Source of the DNA: JAVVVD01 sp036652795
GTDB lineage: Bacteria; Bacillota; Clostridia; Christensenellales; CAG-138
NCBI GenBank assembly: GCA_036652795.1
Contig: JAVVVD010000002.1
Span: 1 to 64,000, forward strand
Length of the DNA: 64,000 bases
Direction of reading: 5' to 3'
The notes below the pieces were generated by a model that was not told where the DNA came from, ran no database searches, and was given only the letters and a program-made list of their open reading frames with translations. How positions within the stretch are numbered: position 1 is the stretch's first letter; each line of letters starts with the position of its first letter. Shown piece after piece: positions 41,297-50,687 of the stretch. The position numbers were made by a program, and so were the translations under genes.

Positions 41297-42220
41297 TTAT
41301 TCGTTCATATCTAGCATCTCGCTGAGAACCTTATGTTCAAATTCCTTGGCCACATCATACCCCATGCGTTTTAGTCTAAGATTTCTTGCCGCTACCTCTA
41401 TCACTACCGCAAGGTTTCTACCTGGGCTTACGGGCAGCTTTGTACATGGTATCTTAATGCCAAGAATATCCGTGGATTGCTCGCCCATGCTCAATCTCTC
41501 ATACTCAGTGTTTTCATTCCATAGCTCCATCTGCATAACCATATCTATGTCCTTTTGCGGCATCACCGCACCAACCCCATAGAGATATCGCACATCCACT
41601 ATGCCTATCCCCCGCACCTCCATAAGATGGCGTGTAAGCTGCGGTGCACAGCCGGATAGTCTATCGGTCAGCCGTGTTATCTCAACAACATCGTCAGCAA
41701 CCAGCCGCTGACCTGTTTTTACAAGCTCCAGCGCGGTTTCGCTTTTTCCTATACTGCTTTCGCCTGTAAGCAAGATACCAACGCCGAATACGTCCAGCAA
41801 TACACCGTGCATCAATATTTTAGGCGCGAGCTTGCGCTCCAAAAATTTGGATATTGCGTGGTTTATCTCGCCTGTTTTACGCTCCGATAGAAGCACCGCA
41901 ATGCCATACTCCCGCGCACAATCCAGAAGGATCTGCGGCGGTATTTGGCCGCGAGCGCAAACTATGCAGGGTATTTCAAAGCTCATAAACCGACGCATAC
42001 TCTGCATCAGCTCAGCCTGAGTAAGGCTGCACAGGTAGTGCATCTCGGCATTGCCTATAAGCTGCACCCTTTTAGCCAGAAAATGCTCGTAATAGCCCGT
42101 AAACTGTAAGCCAGGGCGATTTATTTCATCGGATGAAAATTCAATATCCTCCGCCGTGACCTGTAAAACCTTCAGCTCAAGTTTTTCGCACAGCTCAGTT
42201 ATGGCAACCTTTGCGCACAT
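41297..42220 (-). CDS. hprK: HPr kinase/phosphorylase
   Basis: A 307-residue bifunctional enzyme that phosphorylates HPr on Ser46 and removes the phosphate, setting CcpA-dependent carbon catabolite control. The N-terminal domain runs to about 130. The catalytic domain has LTGESSIGKSETALELV (Walker A, about 151-167), LVADDVVEI and the family signature MEVRGIGIVDVRYLYG (about 201-216). The C-terminal PGRNLAVVIEVAARNLRLK is typical. It is nearly adjacent to the HAD phosphatase and the ROK kinase genes. Confidence 0.95.
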   Translation of the reverse strand: MCAKVAITELCEKLELKVLQVTAEDIEFSSDEINRPGLQFTGYYEHFLAKRVQLIGNAEMHYLCSLTQAELMQSMRRFMSFEIPCIVCARGQIPPQILLDCAREYGIAVLLSERKTGEINHAISKFLERKLAPKILMHGVLLDVFGVGILLTGESSIGKSETALELVKTGQRLVADDVVEITRLTDRLSGCAPQLTRHLMEVRGIGIVDVRYLYGVGAVMPQKDIDMVMQMELWNENTEYERLSMGEQSTDILGIKIPCTKLPVSPGRNLAVVIEVAARNLRLKRMGYDVAKEFEHKVLSEMLDMNE

Positions 42221-42221
42221 T

Positions 42222-43022
42222 TTAGCATCCTTTCAAAATAACATTGTCTATCACCCATGCCACCGCGTTGTCCGCGCAGTCGGGCGCTATAATATCAGCG
42301 ATATCCTTCACCGATTGATATGCATTGCCAACCGCCACACCAAGCCCCGCCCATTTTATCATTTCTGAATCCAGCGTGTTGTCGCCAATGGCAACCACCT
42401 GTTCCTGTGGTATTCCCATATATTGCGCCACCCATGCTACGGCCGAGCCCTTATGCGCATCCTTATGATTTATCTCTATAAAGCCAGGCTTCGAAGCCGA
42501 TACCTTGAGCCGATCTTCAAAGCGCTTAGCTATTATCGGCATAAGCCTTTCCGCATTCTCAGCATCCGTTATATACAGCACCTTTGGTACGTTATTCCAT
42601 GATTTTTTGCGGATGTCAGGATCAATATCCATCTTTAGATCCAAAAATGACACATATTTTTGTGCGTATGCATTTTCATTCTCGCAAACTATGCCGTCGC
42701 CCTGATAAAGCTGCGAATGCACCCCCAGCTCATGCGCAAATTCAAGCGCCTCTATAACAAGCTCGGGCGTTACCGCTGTGGAATACAGCATAGTATCCGT
42801 GTTAGAGTCCATCACTATTGCGCCGCCATAGTTTATAACCGGTCCGTGTATGTTTAACTGCTTCCATATATGTGATGAACCATGATAACCCCTGCCGGTT
42901 GCCACCGTCACAAATACGCCGGCGGCCTGCGCCCTATTTATTGCTTCAATATTTGAGGTAGGCACTGCACGTGCCATATTGGTAAGGGTATCGTCGATAT
43001 CAAGCGCCAAAAGTTTATACAT
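42222..43022 (-). CDS. Cof-type HAD-IIB family phosphatase
   Basis: A 266-residue cytosolic phosphatase. Motif I is LALDIDDTLTN (nucleophile Asp8), motif II lies in FVTVATGRGYHG, motif III is the Lys in KGSAVAWVAQ and motif IV is AIGDNTLDSEMIKWAGLGVAVGN. The C2-type cap fills about 80-185. Where the family usually has GDNxND, this one has GDNTLD. The substrate is probably a sugar phosphate or a similar small phosphoester. It is first of the HAD-hprK-ROK group. Confidence 0.88.
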   Translation of the reverse strand: MYKLLALDIDDTLTNMARAVPTSNIEAINRAQAAGVFVTVATGRGYHGSSHIWKQLNIHGPVINYGGAIVMDSNTDTMLYSTAVTPELVIEALEFAHELGVHSQLYQGDGIVCENENAYAQKYVSFLDLKMDIDPDIRKKSWNNVPKVLYITDAENAERLMPIIAKRFEDRLKVSASKPGFIEINHKDAHKGSAVAWVAQYMGIPQEQVVAIGDNTLDSEMIKWAGLGVAVGNAYQSVKDIADIIAPDCADNAVAWVIDNVILKGC

Positions 43023-43169
43023 TAAAGCTATCCTCCCATTTCATGCTATTCTATCATCGCAGATAAGCACCGTCAAACCGCAAAATACACCAACAACGCG
43101 CTTGATAAAACGCTGCGCTTGATATATTATGAGTATATAAATTCAATACTTGGGAACGGGGGCAAACCA

Positions 43170-43418
43170 ATGAAAAAACTATTTCTGGCAGGCCGCGTAC
43201 TCTGTTTGATACTGTTTTTTACAGCCATCATAGCTTGGATAGTATCCGGTGCCTGGTTCTATCTTGTCATTTTTCTCACGCTGCACCTTATTGAGCTTAT
43301 ACTCGCCGGACTGCGCATAGGTAGCCAACACGGCAAGGACATACTGTATTCCTTTATCGCCACAATGCTGTTTGGCTTTTGTTGGTGGTTTGCTCTGGAC
43401 AAGGGCTATATTGATTGA
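43170..43418 (+). CDS. small membrane protein, 82 residues, function unknown
   Basis: It starts MKKLFLAGRVL and contains three short hydrophobic stretches: LILFFTAIIAWIVSGAWF, YLVIFLTLHLIELILAG and YSFIATMLFGFCWWFAL. A GGGGGC element lies about seven bases before the ATG. It converges with uvrC, 38 bases apart, and has no operon partner. I do not recognise a family. Confidence 0.55.
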   Translation: MKKLFLAGRVLCLILFFTAIIAWIVSGAWFYLVIFLTLHLIELILAGLRIGSQHGKDILYSFIATMLFGFCWWFALDKGYID

Positions 43419-43456
43419 TATATCTGCATAATGGCATTATCATTGGCGGTATGGAT

Positions 43457-45319
43457 TTATTCCATGCCGTCAGTTTTATTTATCGGTTTTTTATCTTTGT
43501 GAAAGTAGTCGAACACCGCCTGAGCGGATGGTTTGTTCATGCCGATCACGGCAGAAAGCGCCTCCACGTCAGCCGATTTTATCGCATCCAGTGTTATAAA
43601 TGCATCGAATAAAACTCGCCTGCGCTTATCGCCTATACCCTCTATTTCGGAAAGCACTGAATATAGCGCGTTTTTAGCCCTTAGGCTGCGATGGTATGTT
43701 ATGGCAAATCTGTGCGCCTCGTCTCGTATGCGCTCAATAAGATGCAGGGCAGGGTCGTTTCTGGGCAGTATCAGCGGCTGCCCTGTATCTGGCAATATTA
43801 TCTCATCATTGCGTTCTGCAAGAGCCACCGCCGGGATATGTGCAACCCCCATCTTATCCATCACATCCAACGCCACATTTAGCTGCCCACGTCCTCCATC
43901 CACAATAAGCAGATCAGGTAGCGTACCAAACCGTTCATCGCCGCTACGCGCGCGTTCAAAGCGCCTTGTAAGCACCTCTCGCATAGCAAGATAATCATCA
44001 CCGTCTACTTCCGCCTTGATGCGAAACCTGCGGTACTCCTTTGGCGCCGGTTTACCGCCAGCAAACACCACCATGCAGCCCACAGTATCCCTGCCCTGCA
44101 TATGCGAGTTATCATAGCATTCCATTCTTTCCGGCATGTAATCAAGCCCCAGTAGCTCACCCAGGCGCATCAGCGCGCCTTCGCCACGTTCCCATGAGCG
44201 ATGTTCCAGCTCACGCGCCTTAACTATTGCCTCAAGTCCGTTGGAATAGGCCATATCCGTCTGTTTAAGCCGTTCACCACGTTGCGGACGAATAAGCTCG
44301 ACCTTTCTGCCGCGCAGCTCGCACAGCCATGCGCCAAGGACGTCAGCGTCGTCAGGCATATCGCGTACGACAATTTCCTTTGGTACATATCCACTGTCCG
44401 CATAGTATTGCTTAAGAAAAGAGTTCATTATCGCAGGCGCAGCCTCGCCCTCGCAGCTCATACGCATACAGCGCGTACCTATCACCTTGCCTCCGCGCAC
44501 AAACAGCGCAAATACCACCGCATCATTATCATCGCGCACAAACGCGAATACATCGCGCTCCATGTTTGATGCAGCGATTGCCTGCTGCTTTTCACCAAGC
44601 TGCTTTATCGAGGTGATGCGGTCACGCAGCAGCGCCGCGCGCTCAAACTCCATCATCTCCGATGCCTCTATCATTTGCGCCGTCAAAAGTTCTATTATAG
44701 GCGCTGTTTGTCCCTCTAAAAACTTGGATACGCTGCTCAACAGCTCATGATACTTTTCCCTGCTTACATTTCCCGAACATGGCGCACAGCACTTCCCCAA
44801 ATGGTGCATCAGGCATGGCCGTTCATGCCTGGCTATGGATTTTTTTATATCTTTTTTGCAATGCCGTACTGGGAAATAATCACGTATTGTATTTAGCGCA
44901 TCTCGCAGCGCCATAGCGGAAAGATATGGGCCAAAATACTTGGCTCCATCCTTGTTTAGCCGCCGTACCACCTCGAAGCGCGGATAGTCCTGCCTTATGT
45001 CAAGGCGAACATATGGAAAATGCTTATCATCCTTTAATAAGATATTATACCTGGGCTGCATGGTCTTTATCAGATTGCTCTCAAGCGTAAGCGCCTCAGT
45101 TTCATTTGACGTAAGTATATACTCAAAGTCTACGATATGGGATACCATCGCCACGACCTTTGGCTCCATATTTTTTTGTGACTGAAAGTATTGGCGTACG
45201 CGATTTTTAAGATTTACCGCCTTGCCGACATATATAATCTCCCCCTGCGCATCCAACATTTTATATACGCCCGGGGAGTCCGGCAGCAGCTTCAATTTTT
45301 CCTGCAAGCTATCGTTCAT
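43457..45319 (-). CDS. uvrC: excinuclease ABC subunit C
   Basis: A 620-residue nuclease subunit that makes both incisions in nucleotide excision repair. The GIY-YIG domain is at the N-terminus (LPDSPGVYKML ... EIIYVGKAVNLKNRVRQYF). The UVR helix region is ASEMMEFERAALLRDRI. The RNase H-like 5'-nuclease domain has YDNSHMQGRDTVGCMVV and LLIVDGGRGQLNVAL. The end has paired helix-hairpin-helix motifs (IEGIGDKRRRVLFDAF and VIGMNKPSAQAVFDYF). No ribosome binding site precedes the ATG, while TATAAT lies six bases in front of it, so the message may be leaderless. Confidence 0.95.
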   Translation of the reverse strand: MNDSLQEKLKLLPDSPGVYKMLDAQGEIIYVGKAVNLKNRVRQYFQSQKNMEPKVVAMVSHIVDFEYILTSNETEALTLESNLIKTMQPRYNILLKDDKHFPYVRLDIRQDYPRFEVVRRLNKDGAKYFGPYLSAMALRDALNTIRDYFPVRHCKKDIKKSIARHERPCLMHHLGKCCAPCSGNVSREKYHELLSSVSKFLEGQTAPIIELLTAQMIEASEMMEFERAALLRDRITSIKQLGEKQQAIAASNMERDVFAFVRDDNDAVVFALFVRGGKVIGTRCMRMSCEGEAAPAIMNSFLKQYYADSGYVPKEIVVRDMPDDADVLGAWLCELRGRKVELIRPQRGERLKQTDMAYSNGLEAIVKARELEHRSWERGEGALMRLGELLGLDYMPERMECYDNSHMQGRDTVGCMVVFAGGKPAPKEYRRFRIKAEVDGDDYLAMREVLTRRFERARSGDERFGTLPDLLIVDGGRGQLNVALDVMDKMGVAHIPAVALAERNDEIILPDTGQPLILPRNDPALHLIERIRDEAHRFAITYHRSLRAKNALYSVLSEIEGIGDKRRRVLFDAFITLDAIKSADVEALSAVIGMNKPSAQAVFDYFHKDKKPINKTDGME

Positions 45320-45325
45320 GCCGCA

Positions 45326-45331
45326 ATTATA
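45326..45331 (-). promoter_or_regulatory. TATAAT box directly before uvrC
   Basis: A perfect -10 hexamer ends six bases before the uvrC ATG, placing the expected transcript start on or next to the start codon. The -35 region is weak. This would give a leaderless message. Confidence 0.4.
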
Positions 45332-45367
45332 GCACAAACAGAGTGTGATTTGTGTTATTAGTTTTGC

Positions 45368-45414
45368 GCATAAATCCCAGCTAACAGTTGATATTCGTCC
45401 GCTGGGATTTATGC
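45368..45414 (-). terminator. hairpin after the ytxC-like gene
   Basis: The perfect 14-bp arms GCATAAATCCCAGC and GCTGGGATTTATGC enclose a 19-base loop. It lies 15 bases past the stop codon. The T tract is short, so terminator function is likely but not certain. Confidence 0.6.
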
Positions 45415-45428
45415 ATTTTAGTGCAAGT

Positions 45429-46169
45429 CTACTTAAAAAATCTCACCCTATCTTCGAATACGCGTATAAGCACCTCGGCAAGCATTGTGTTTTGCCCGCC
45501 AGAAAGATCGTATACCGTTATCCGCTCCGGAGCCAGCCCCACAAGCACGCTTACTACTCCATCCTCCGTGCATTTTTCGTAATCGATGCGTGAATCCATG
45601 TCATCCGTAAGTGTGCAGCTCCCATCTGGGTTGAGTATAACCGACACATCTTTTATACGGGATGGCTGAAGCTGCACAAATGCTGACAGCACGCTCATAA
45701 GCTCCAGATATTCATTTTGCAGCATAAGCTCCTCAGCTGCGCGCATCACACACATCTCCCATCCCGCCATAACGTCCTGCATACGGAAGCGCACAAAACC
45801 CTCTAGGTTGAGTTTGTCGCAATTTCTATAATGCTCAGCCAGCATCCGTCTTATCGTGCTTGCCGAACCTACTTCACGCGAACATTTTATGGCCTCCGGC
45901 AGTACCATCTGCTTTTGCGTTAACGGAATTGGCAGCATATTAACCATGCGCGCAAGTTCAAAGTGCGCCACATCGCGCAGCAACACGCCTGAAAGCGCTT
46001 CACACCAAACATTCATGTCCATCTCATCCGTCAACCTAGCTGCGACATTGCTCTTATCCGCATCGTCTACCAGCAGCTCGTTATATCCCAAGTGCTTTAG
46101 CCTGCGCACCAACAGTTTTCTTATATCCGCCTCATATTCGCGGGTGCCCGCAGAGCACACCTGCTGCAT
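45429..46169 (-). CDS. ytxC: YtxC-like putative sporulation protein
   Basis: A 246-residue protein without membrane segments. The middle (NLEGFVRFRMQDVMAGWEM) and the end (ERITVYDLSGGQNTMLAEVL and then IRVFEDRVRFF) resemble the YtxC family of endospore formers, whose role is unknown. The rest is helical and weakly conserved. The ATG has AAGGAG about 11 bases upstream. A perfect hairpin at 46188-46210 lies just before that site. The family call is from remembered sequence pattern, not from an alignment. Confidence 0.6.
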   Translation of the reverse strand: MQQVCSAGTREYEADIRKLLVRRLKHLGYNELLVDDADKSNVAARLTDEMDMNVWCEALSGVLLRDVAHFELARMVNMLPIPLTQKQMVLPEAIKCSREVGSASTIRRMLAEHYRNCDKLNLEGFVRFRMQDVMAGWEMCVMRAAEELMLQNEYLELMSVLSAFVQLQPSRIKDVSVILNPDGSCTLTDDMDSRIDYEKCTEDGVVSVLVGLAPERITVYDLSGGQNTMLAEVLIRVFEDRVRFFK

Positions 46170-46187
46170 CCTACCACTCTCCTTTAC

Positions 46188-46210
46188 CTCTTAGCATGAT
46201 ATGCTAAGAG
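46188..46210. promoter_or_regulatory. perfect inverted repeat upstream of ytxC
   Basis: CTCTTAGCAT-GAT-ATGCTAAGAG. In the ytxC transcript it would be a hairpin ending a few bases before the ribosome binding site. There is no T tract, so an operator or a translation-control hairpin is more likely than a terminator. Confidence 0.45.
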
Positions 46211-46406
46211 CGCGACAGCGGTTCTATTATGCGCAATTGCGATCATGTACCCGCTTTGTAATTTTTGCCACCTGCATAGAGGCATATCGCTAATTTCTAT
46301 CGGTTTTGTAAATTTTGTTTGTATGACTCGTTTTTAGCGGATGTATTTTTTCTTTGTCCATGCTATAATCCGGTTAATATGATAATTAACAAAGAAATGG
46401 GTTTTT

Positions 46407-47813
46407 ATGAGAACAAGCTTTTTTAAACGTATTGCATCCAGGTACATAGGCGATAAGGGATTTTACAAAGGCGTTATACTGCTAGTGCTTCCCATCGTCG
46501 CCCAGCAGGGTATCACCAACTTCGTAAATCTACTGGATAATGTAATGGTAGGTGGATTATGTACGGAGTCAATATCCGGCGTAGCCATAGCCAACCAGCT
46601 TATATTTGTTTTCAACCTCACTCTTTTCGGTGGATTTTCCGGCGCATCCATATATGGTGCGCAATACGCCGGCATAAATGACAATGAGGGGGTACGTTAC
46701 GCCTTCCGTTTCAAGTTGCTGCTTGGCGTTCTTCTATCCACCATAGCCATCGTGCTTTTTTCAATATTCGGTGAGACTCTGATTTCGCTATATCTCAACG
46801 ACGCCACCAACGAAGCAGACTCGCTCGCCATGACGCTTAAGGAAGCAAAAGACTATCTTTCCATAGCACTTTGGGGACTTGTACCATTCATGATCTCGCA
46901 GTGCTATGGCAGCACGCTGCGTGAAATCGGTGAGACGCTCTCTCCCATGATCGCAAGCCTTATATCACTGCTGGTCAATCTCGGCCTCAACTATGTGCTA
47001 ATATATGGTCATCTGGGCTTTCCCGCACTAGGCGTGCGTGGCGCGGCTATCGCCACTGTTATCGCCCGGTACTCTGAAATAGCATATTTATTGATTTATG
47101 TGTACGTTAAGCGTAGAAAATATCCATTCGTCAATGGCGCACTAAAAAGCCTGTATATACCTATCGGTGTGTTTAAAAATATATGCATCACCGGCGCGCC
47201 ACTGCTTTTAAACGAATTTATGTGGTCTGTTGGCACGGCGCTGATCAACCAGGCCTACTCGATTCGCGGGTTGCAAACGGTGGCGGCAGTAAACATAACC
47301 TCAACTGTTTTTAATGTATTTGCCATAGTTATGTTCTCTATGGGATCAGCCATATCCATAATGGTAGGTCAACAGCTTGGCTCTGGTGATGTTGAAGGCG
47401 CAAAGGATACAGATCGAAAACTGCTATTTCTTGATATTGCGATTCACATAGCCATTGGGCTTATAATAATAGCTCTGTCCGGACTTATTCCGCAAATATA
47501 CAAAATCGAACCCGAGGTTCGCGCGCTTACGTCCAACTTGCTGGTGATAGCCGGGCTGTCGCTGCCGCTACATGCTTTTGTGCACGGCACGTACTTTACG
47601 TTGCGTTCTGGTGGGCGCACCGTAATAACATTTTTATTTGACAGTGTATTCACGTGGGTTGTTTCATTACCGCTCGCCTTCATTTTGTGCAATTATACAG
47701 GGTTTAATGTTGTTATCATATATGCCTGTCTGCAAATGTCGGACATAATTAAAATATTTATCGCGATACCCATGCTCAAATCAGGGACGTGGGCACGGCG
47801 CATCATATTGTAG
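46407..47813 (+). CDS. MATE-family multidrug or metabolite exporter
   Basis: A 468-residue transporter with twelve predicted membrane segments in two similar halves. The first half starts ILLVLPIVAQQGITNFVNLLDNVMVGGL, the second APLLLNEFMWSVGTALINQAY with MVGQQLGSGDVEGAK in the loop, both typical of the MatE domain. It should export cationic compounds using a Na or H gradient. TATAAT at 46364-46369 is a likely -10 box. No clear ribosome binding site apart from AAAGAAA is seen before the ATG. It is not in an operon. Confidence 0.88.
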   Translation: MRTSFFKRIASRYIGDKGFYKGVILLVLPIVAQQGITNFVNLLDNVMVGGLCTESISGVAIANQLIFVFNLTLFGGFSGASIYGAQYAGINDNEGVRYAFRFKLLLGVLLSTIAIVLFSIFGETLISLYLNDATNEADSLAMTLKEAKDYLSIALWGLVPFMISQCYGSTLREIGETLSPMIASLISLLVNLGLNYVLIYGHLGFPALGVRGAAIATVIARYSEIAYLLIYVYVKRRKYPFVNGALKSLYIPIGVFKNICITGAPLLLNEFMWSVGTALINQAYSIRGLQTVAAVNITSTVFNVFAIVMFSMGSAISIMVGQQLGSGDVEGAKDTDRKLLFLDIAIHIAIGLIIIALSGLIPQIYKIEPEVRALTSNLLVIAGLSLPLHAFVHGTYFTLRSGGRTVITFLFDSVFTWVVSLPLAFILCNYTGFNVVIIYACLQMSDIIKIFIAIPMLKSGTWARRIIL

Positions 47814-48035
47814 CTGTTGATCTATAATGCTTTGTAAGGCCGGCTTTAACTGGCTAGGCATTTTCAATCCAGCGACTGCGATGTGTGAGCTTAAATTATC
47901 CTTGCTTGAGCTATATAATTTACCGTGATCTGAATCGCTGTTTTTGTACATAATATGATATCCCTTGATATATGATCATGATTATAATATAATTATATTC
48001 ACATAATAAACGGTACTGTGAGGGATGAGGTTGTT

Positions 48036-48716
48036 ATGACAAATAAGCCTAAAACGCTGGAAGAACAGATTATTGCAAGAAAAGAAATCCGTCAAAATCG
48101 AACAAAGGCCTTTTTTATCGCCGCAACAGAAGAACTTATAAAAACGGATGGGCTTGAGCATACCACTATACGAAAAATTGCAGAAAAATCCGGCTACGGT
48201 AGTGCAACAATCTATAGTTACTTCGATGATGTTGATGAATTGATTATGTTTGCCTCATTCGGTTTTCGCAGAGACTATCTTAAGGAAGTATCGGTAAGGA
48301 TAACTTCAAACATGAATGCGCTGGAGCAATATGCATCAATATATCGGATATTCAATAGCTATGTTTTCAAGCAGCCTGATATTTTTATGAACCTCTACTT
48401 TGGTAAACACACTCATAAACTTAAACAGATCGTTAAAGACTACTATGCGATATTCCCCGATGAGTTTGTTAAGCAAACTGATTTAATAACTGAGCTTATA
48501 CTCCAAGGTAATCTGTTTGAATGCGATATTGTGGCCACAACGCGGCTTGCCGCAGAGGGGTTTATTAAAGAAGAAAACATTAAAATAGTCGCTGATATTT
48601 TAGTGCGCGTCCATGAGTCATATATGCAGGAACTTTGCGTTAATCCCGGCAAGGATGTCGATGTGATTAATGATGAATTCATGAAGATATTTTACCACAT
48701 TATCAAAACAAATTGA
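48036..48716 (+). CDS. TetR/AcrR-family transcriptional regulator
   Basis: A 226-residue regulator. The N-terminal helix-turn-helix (about 22-70) contains FIAATEELIKTDGLEHTTIR and KIAEKSGYGSATIYSYFDD, the usual TetR DNA-binding core. The C-terminal part is a helical ligand domain with no named family. I prefer the ATG at 48036 (GATGAGG upstream) to the one at 48018. Its TGA is in frame with the deacetylase remnant that begins 21 bases later. It may control the neighbouring EamA transporter. Confidence 0.85.
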   Translation: MTNKPKTLEEQIIARKEIRQNRTKAFFIAATEELIKTDGLEHTTIRKIAEKSGYGSATIYSYFDDVDELIMFASFGFRRDYLKEVSVRITSNMNALEQYASIYRIFNSYVFKQPDIFMNLYFGKHTHKLKQIVKDYYAIFPDEFVKQTDLITELILQGNLFECDIVATTRLAAEGFIKEENIKIVADILVRVHESYMQELCVNPGKDVDVINDEFMKIFYHIIKTN

Positions 48717-48737
48717 TTCGTAATTTTAAATGCAATT

Positions 48738-49400
48738 ATGGACAAGCATGATGTTAAAGCAACATTCTTTGTACCTGGAATAACTGCTGAAAGATACCCG
48801 GAAGTTACAAAGGAAATAGTGGAATGCGGCCATGAAATAGGTTATCATGGCTATACACATGTGAGCTTTCCAGATAAGCAGCAGGAGCATGAGGCAATGC
48901 TTAAAACCGAAAGGCTAATATATGATATGACCGGATTCAAAATAGTTGGGCAGCGCGCCCCCTCTGGGGACATGTTTGATTACAGCCTTAGCCTGTTCCT
49001 TGAGCATAACTATATATATAGCTCTAATTGGCGCAATAGTGACGGGCCGTTCATTCACAAGATCAATGGTGTTGAGGTGCCTATAGTCGAGCTTCCTAAG
49101 GATTCGATATTCGACGATACCGCCTTTGATATGTATGCTGACAGACCATATCAAACCTCAACCTGTTTGAGAAGTGCACGCGAGTTTTGCAAAATATGGC
49201 GCGATGAATTCGACTCATTATCCATTGAGAATCGGATGATCAATTTTGTTATCCATCCTCAGTTCATAGGCCACATCAGCAGAATAAATGCGTTGGACGA
49301 GCTTGTTGGTTATATGAAGGAAAATGGAGCCTGGTTTGAGACAAACGGAAATGTAGCTCGCTATGTGTTGAAAGAGAGCGGTTTCGATATAAAAGACTAA
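48738..49400 (+). pseudogene. polysaccharide deacetylase-family protein lacking its N-terminus
   Basis: The 220-residue open frame begins inside the NodB domain: LNAIMDKHDVKATFFVPGIT is an internal segment of this family. GHEIGYHGYTH gives the metal-binding HxxxH motif, and RAPSGDMFDYSL, NWRNSDGPFIH and MINFVIHPQFIGH follow as in PuuE-like deacetylases. The first motif, with the catalytic Asp (TFDDG or FDxD), is absent. The frame continues upstream only to the stop codon of tetR. There is no ribosome binding site before the ATG at 48738. A deletion that joined tetR to the interior of the deacetylase gene explains this best. Confidence 0.7.
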
Positions 49401-49433
49401 GCCGCTTTAGTTTAAGGAGGATTAACCCACATA

Positions 49434-50336
49434 GTGAATAAAGAATCAGTTAAAGGATATCTGTTTGTAATAGTATCCGCCGTAATTTTCGGTTTATCAC
49501 CAATCGCCGCAAAAGTAGTATATGCCAACGGCGGCACACCCATAATTGTACTGTTATTCCGTTCAGCATCATTTCCCCTCTTATTTATGATGGCAAAGGG
49601 TCAACGATGCTCCATGAAGCTAACCGTTACAGAGGGAAGGAAAATCCTGATACTCGGGTTGCTAGGTGCAACGATAACGCCGCTATGTACGCTTAACGCG
49701 TATGTATTGATCCCCTCTGGCACGGCCACAACAATACATTATATGTACTGTGTTTTTATATTGCTGGAATGCGTGCTGTTTTATCATGATAAGCTGGATA
49801 TTAAAAAGGCTATATGCATAGCACTTTGTATGCTTGGTGTATTCCTATTATATGCGCCTGATGAAGCTGGTAATTTGCTTGGGCTTACACTCGCGCTGAT
49901 TTCGGCTATAACCTATGCAACATACTCGGTATATTTGGAAAAAAGCGGAATGCACGCAATGAACGTTTTTAAGATTCAATTTTATATGAATCTTGTAAGC
50001 TTCATATGCATCAGCACATACACGGCAATATCAGGTCAGTTTGCATTCTCTATCGCACCTGCCGGATGGGTAATAATGATTGCATATTATTCGTTTGGCA
50101 TGGTATCTGCAAGTATGCTGTTTCAGCTCGGGGTGCATTATATCGGCTCACAACGGGCCGCAATACTCAGCACCTTTGAGCCGCTTACCAGCGTAATTTT
50201 AGGAATACTCGTATTTGGAGATCTGCTGAATATACGTATAATTATGGGAATATCCATTATATTGATGTCCGCTATCATCATAACCACTACGCGGGGTGCG
50301 GTTTCTAAAAAGCAGGCGAAGCACGATGATGCATAG
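49434..50336 (+). CDS. EamA/DMT-superfamily transporter
   Basis: A 300-residue membrane protein with ten transmembrane segments in two EamA halves. The first starts GYLFVIVSAVIFGLSPIAAKVVY and ends near LCMLGVFLLYAP. The second starts LGLTLALISAITYATYSVYLEK and ends GISIILMSAIIIT. Such proteins export amino acids or other metabolites. The start is GTG, with AAGGAGG 14 bases upstream, unusually far. It follows the deacetylase remnant by 33 bases and probably shares the tetR transcript. Confidence 0.85.
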   Translation: MNKESVKGYLFVIVSAVIFGLSPIAAKVVYANGGTPIIVLLFRSASFPLLFMMAKGQRCSMKLTVTEGRKILILGLLGATITPLCTLNAYVLIPSGTATTIHYMYCVFILLECVLFYHDKLDIKKAICIALCMLGVFLLYAPDEAGNLLGLTLALISAITYATYSVYLEKSGMHAMNVFKIQFYMNLVSFICISTYTAISGQFAFSIAPAGWVIMIAYYSFGMVSASMLFQLGVHYIGSQRAAILSTFEPLTSVILGILVFGDLLNIRIIMGISIILMSAIIITTTRGAVSKKQAKHDDA

Positions 50337-50400
50337 TATAAAACAACGAGTATTGTTGATTGCTCCGTGTCTTCTCGTCTCTGATATTTTATGGCAGCCC

Positions 50401-50429
50401 TTGACATGGCATTGCGGTAGGAATATAAT
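50401..50429 (+). promoter_or_regulatory. promoter of the T-box-thrS unit
   Basis: A full consensus sigma-A promoter: TTGACA (50401-50406), 17 bases, TATAAT (50424-50429). It starts the thrS leader at about 50436. Confidence 0.85.
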
Positions 50430-50435
50430 CACAAG

Positions 50436-50662
50436 CAATAATGATACGGTATGATCGGGAAAGCATCCTGTCAGTTATGCATACCAGAGAAGAGCGCCTT
50501 ATGGCTGAAAGCGCTCCATGCGCAACCAGGAATCGCCACCACCCCGTGACCGTAACGTCAGCGGCGCGTTAAGCCGTGTAGAGTGGGTTTTCCAATTAGG
50601 GTGGAACCGCGGATATGTGTTTATCCGTCCCTTGCTTTTTGCTTGGGACGGTTTTTTTTAAT
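50436..50662 (+). promoter_or_regulatory. T-box riboswitch of thrS
   Basis: The leader holds the T-box sequence AGGGTGGAACCGCG at 50598-50611, which binds the 3' end of uncharged tRNA. A terminator follows directly (CCGTCCC at 50625-50631, GGGACGG at 50645-50651, then eight T). Upstream is a long stem I region with a GAAAGC/GCGC hairpin. ACC at 50525-50527 is a plausible specifier codon for threonine. When tRNA-Thr is uncharged the antiterminator should form and thrS be read. Confidence 0.92.
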
Positions 50663-50687
50663 CAAAATTCAGTTGGAGGAAACAAAT

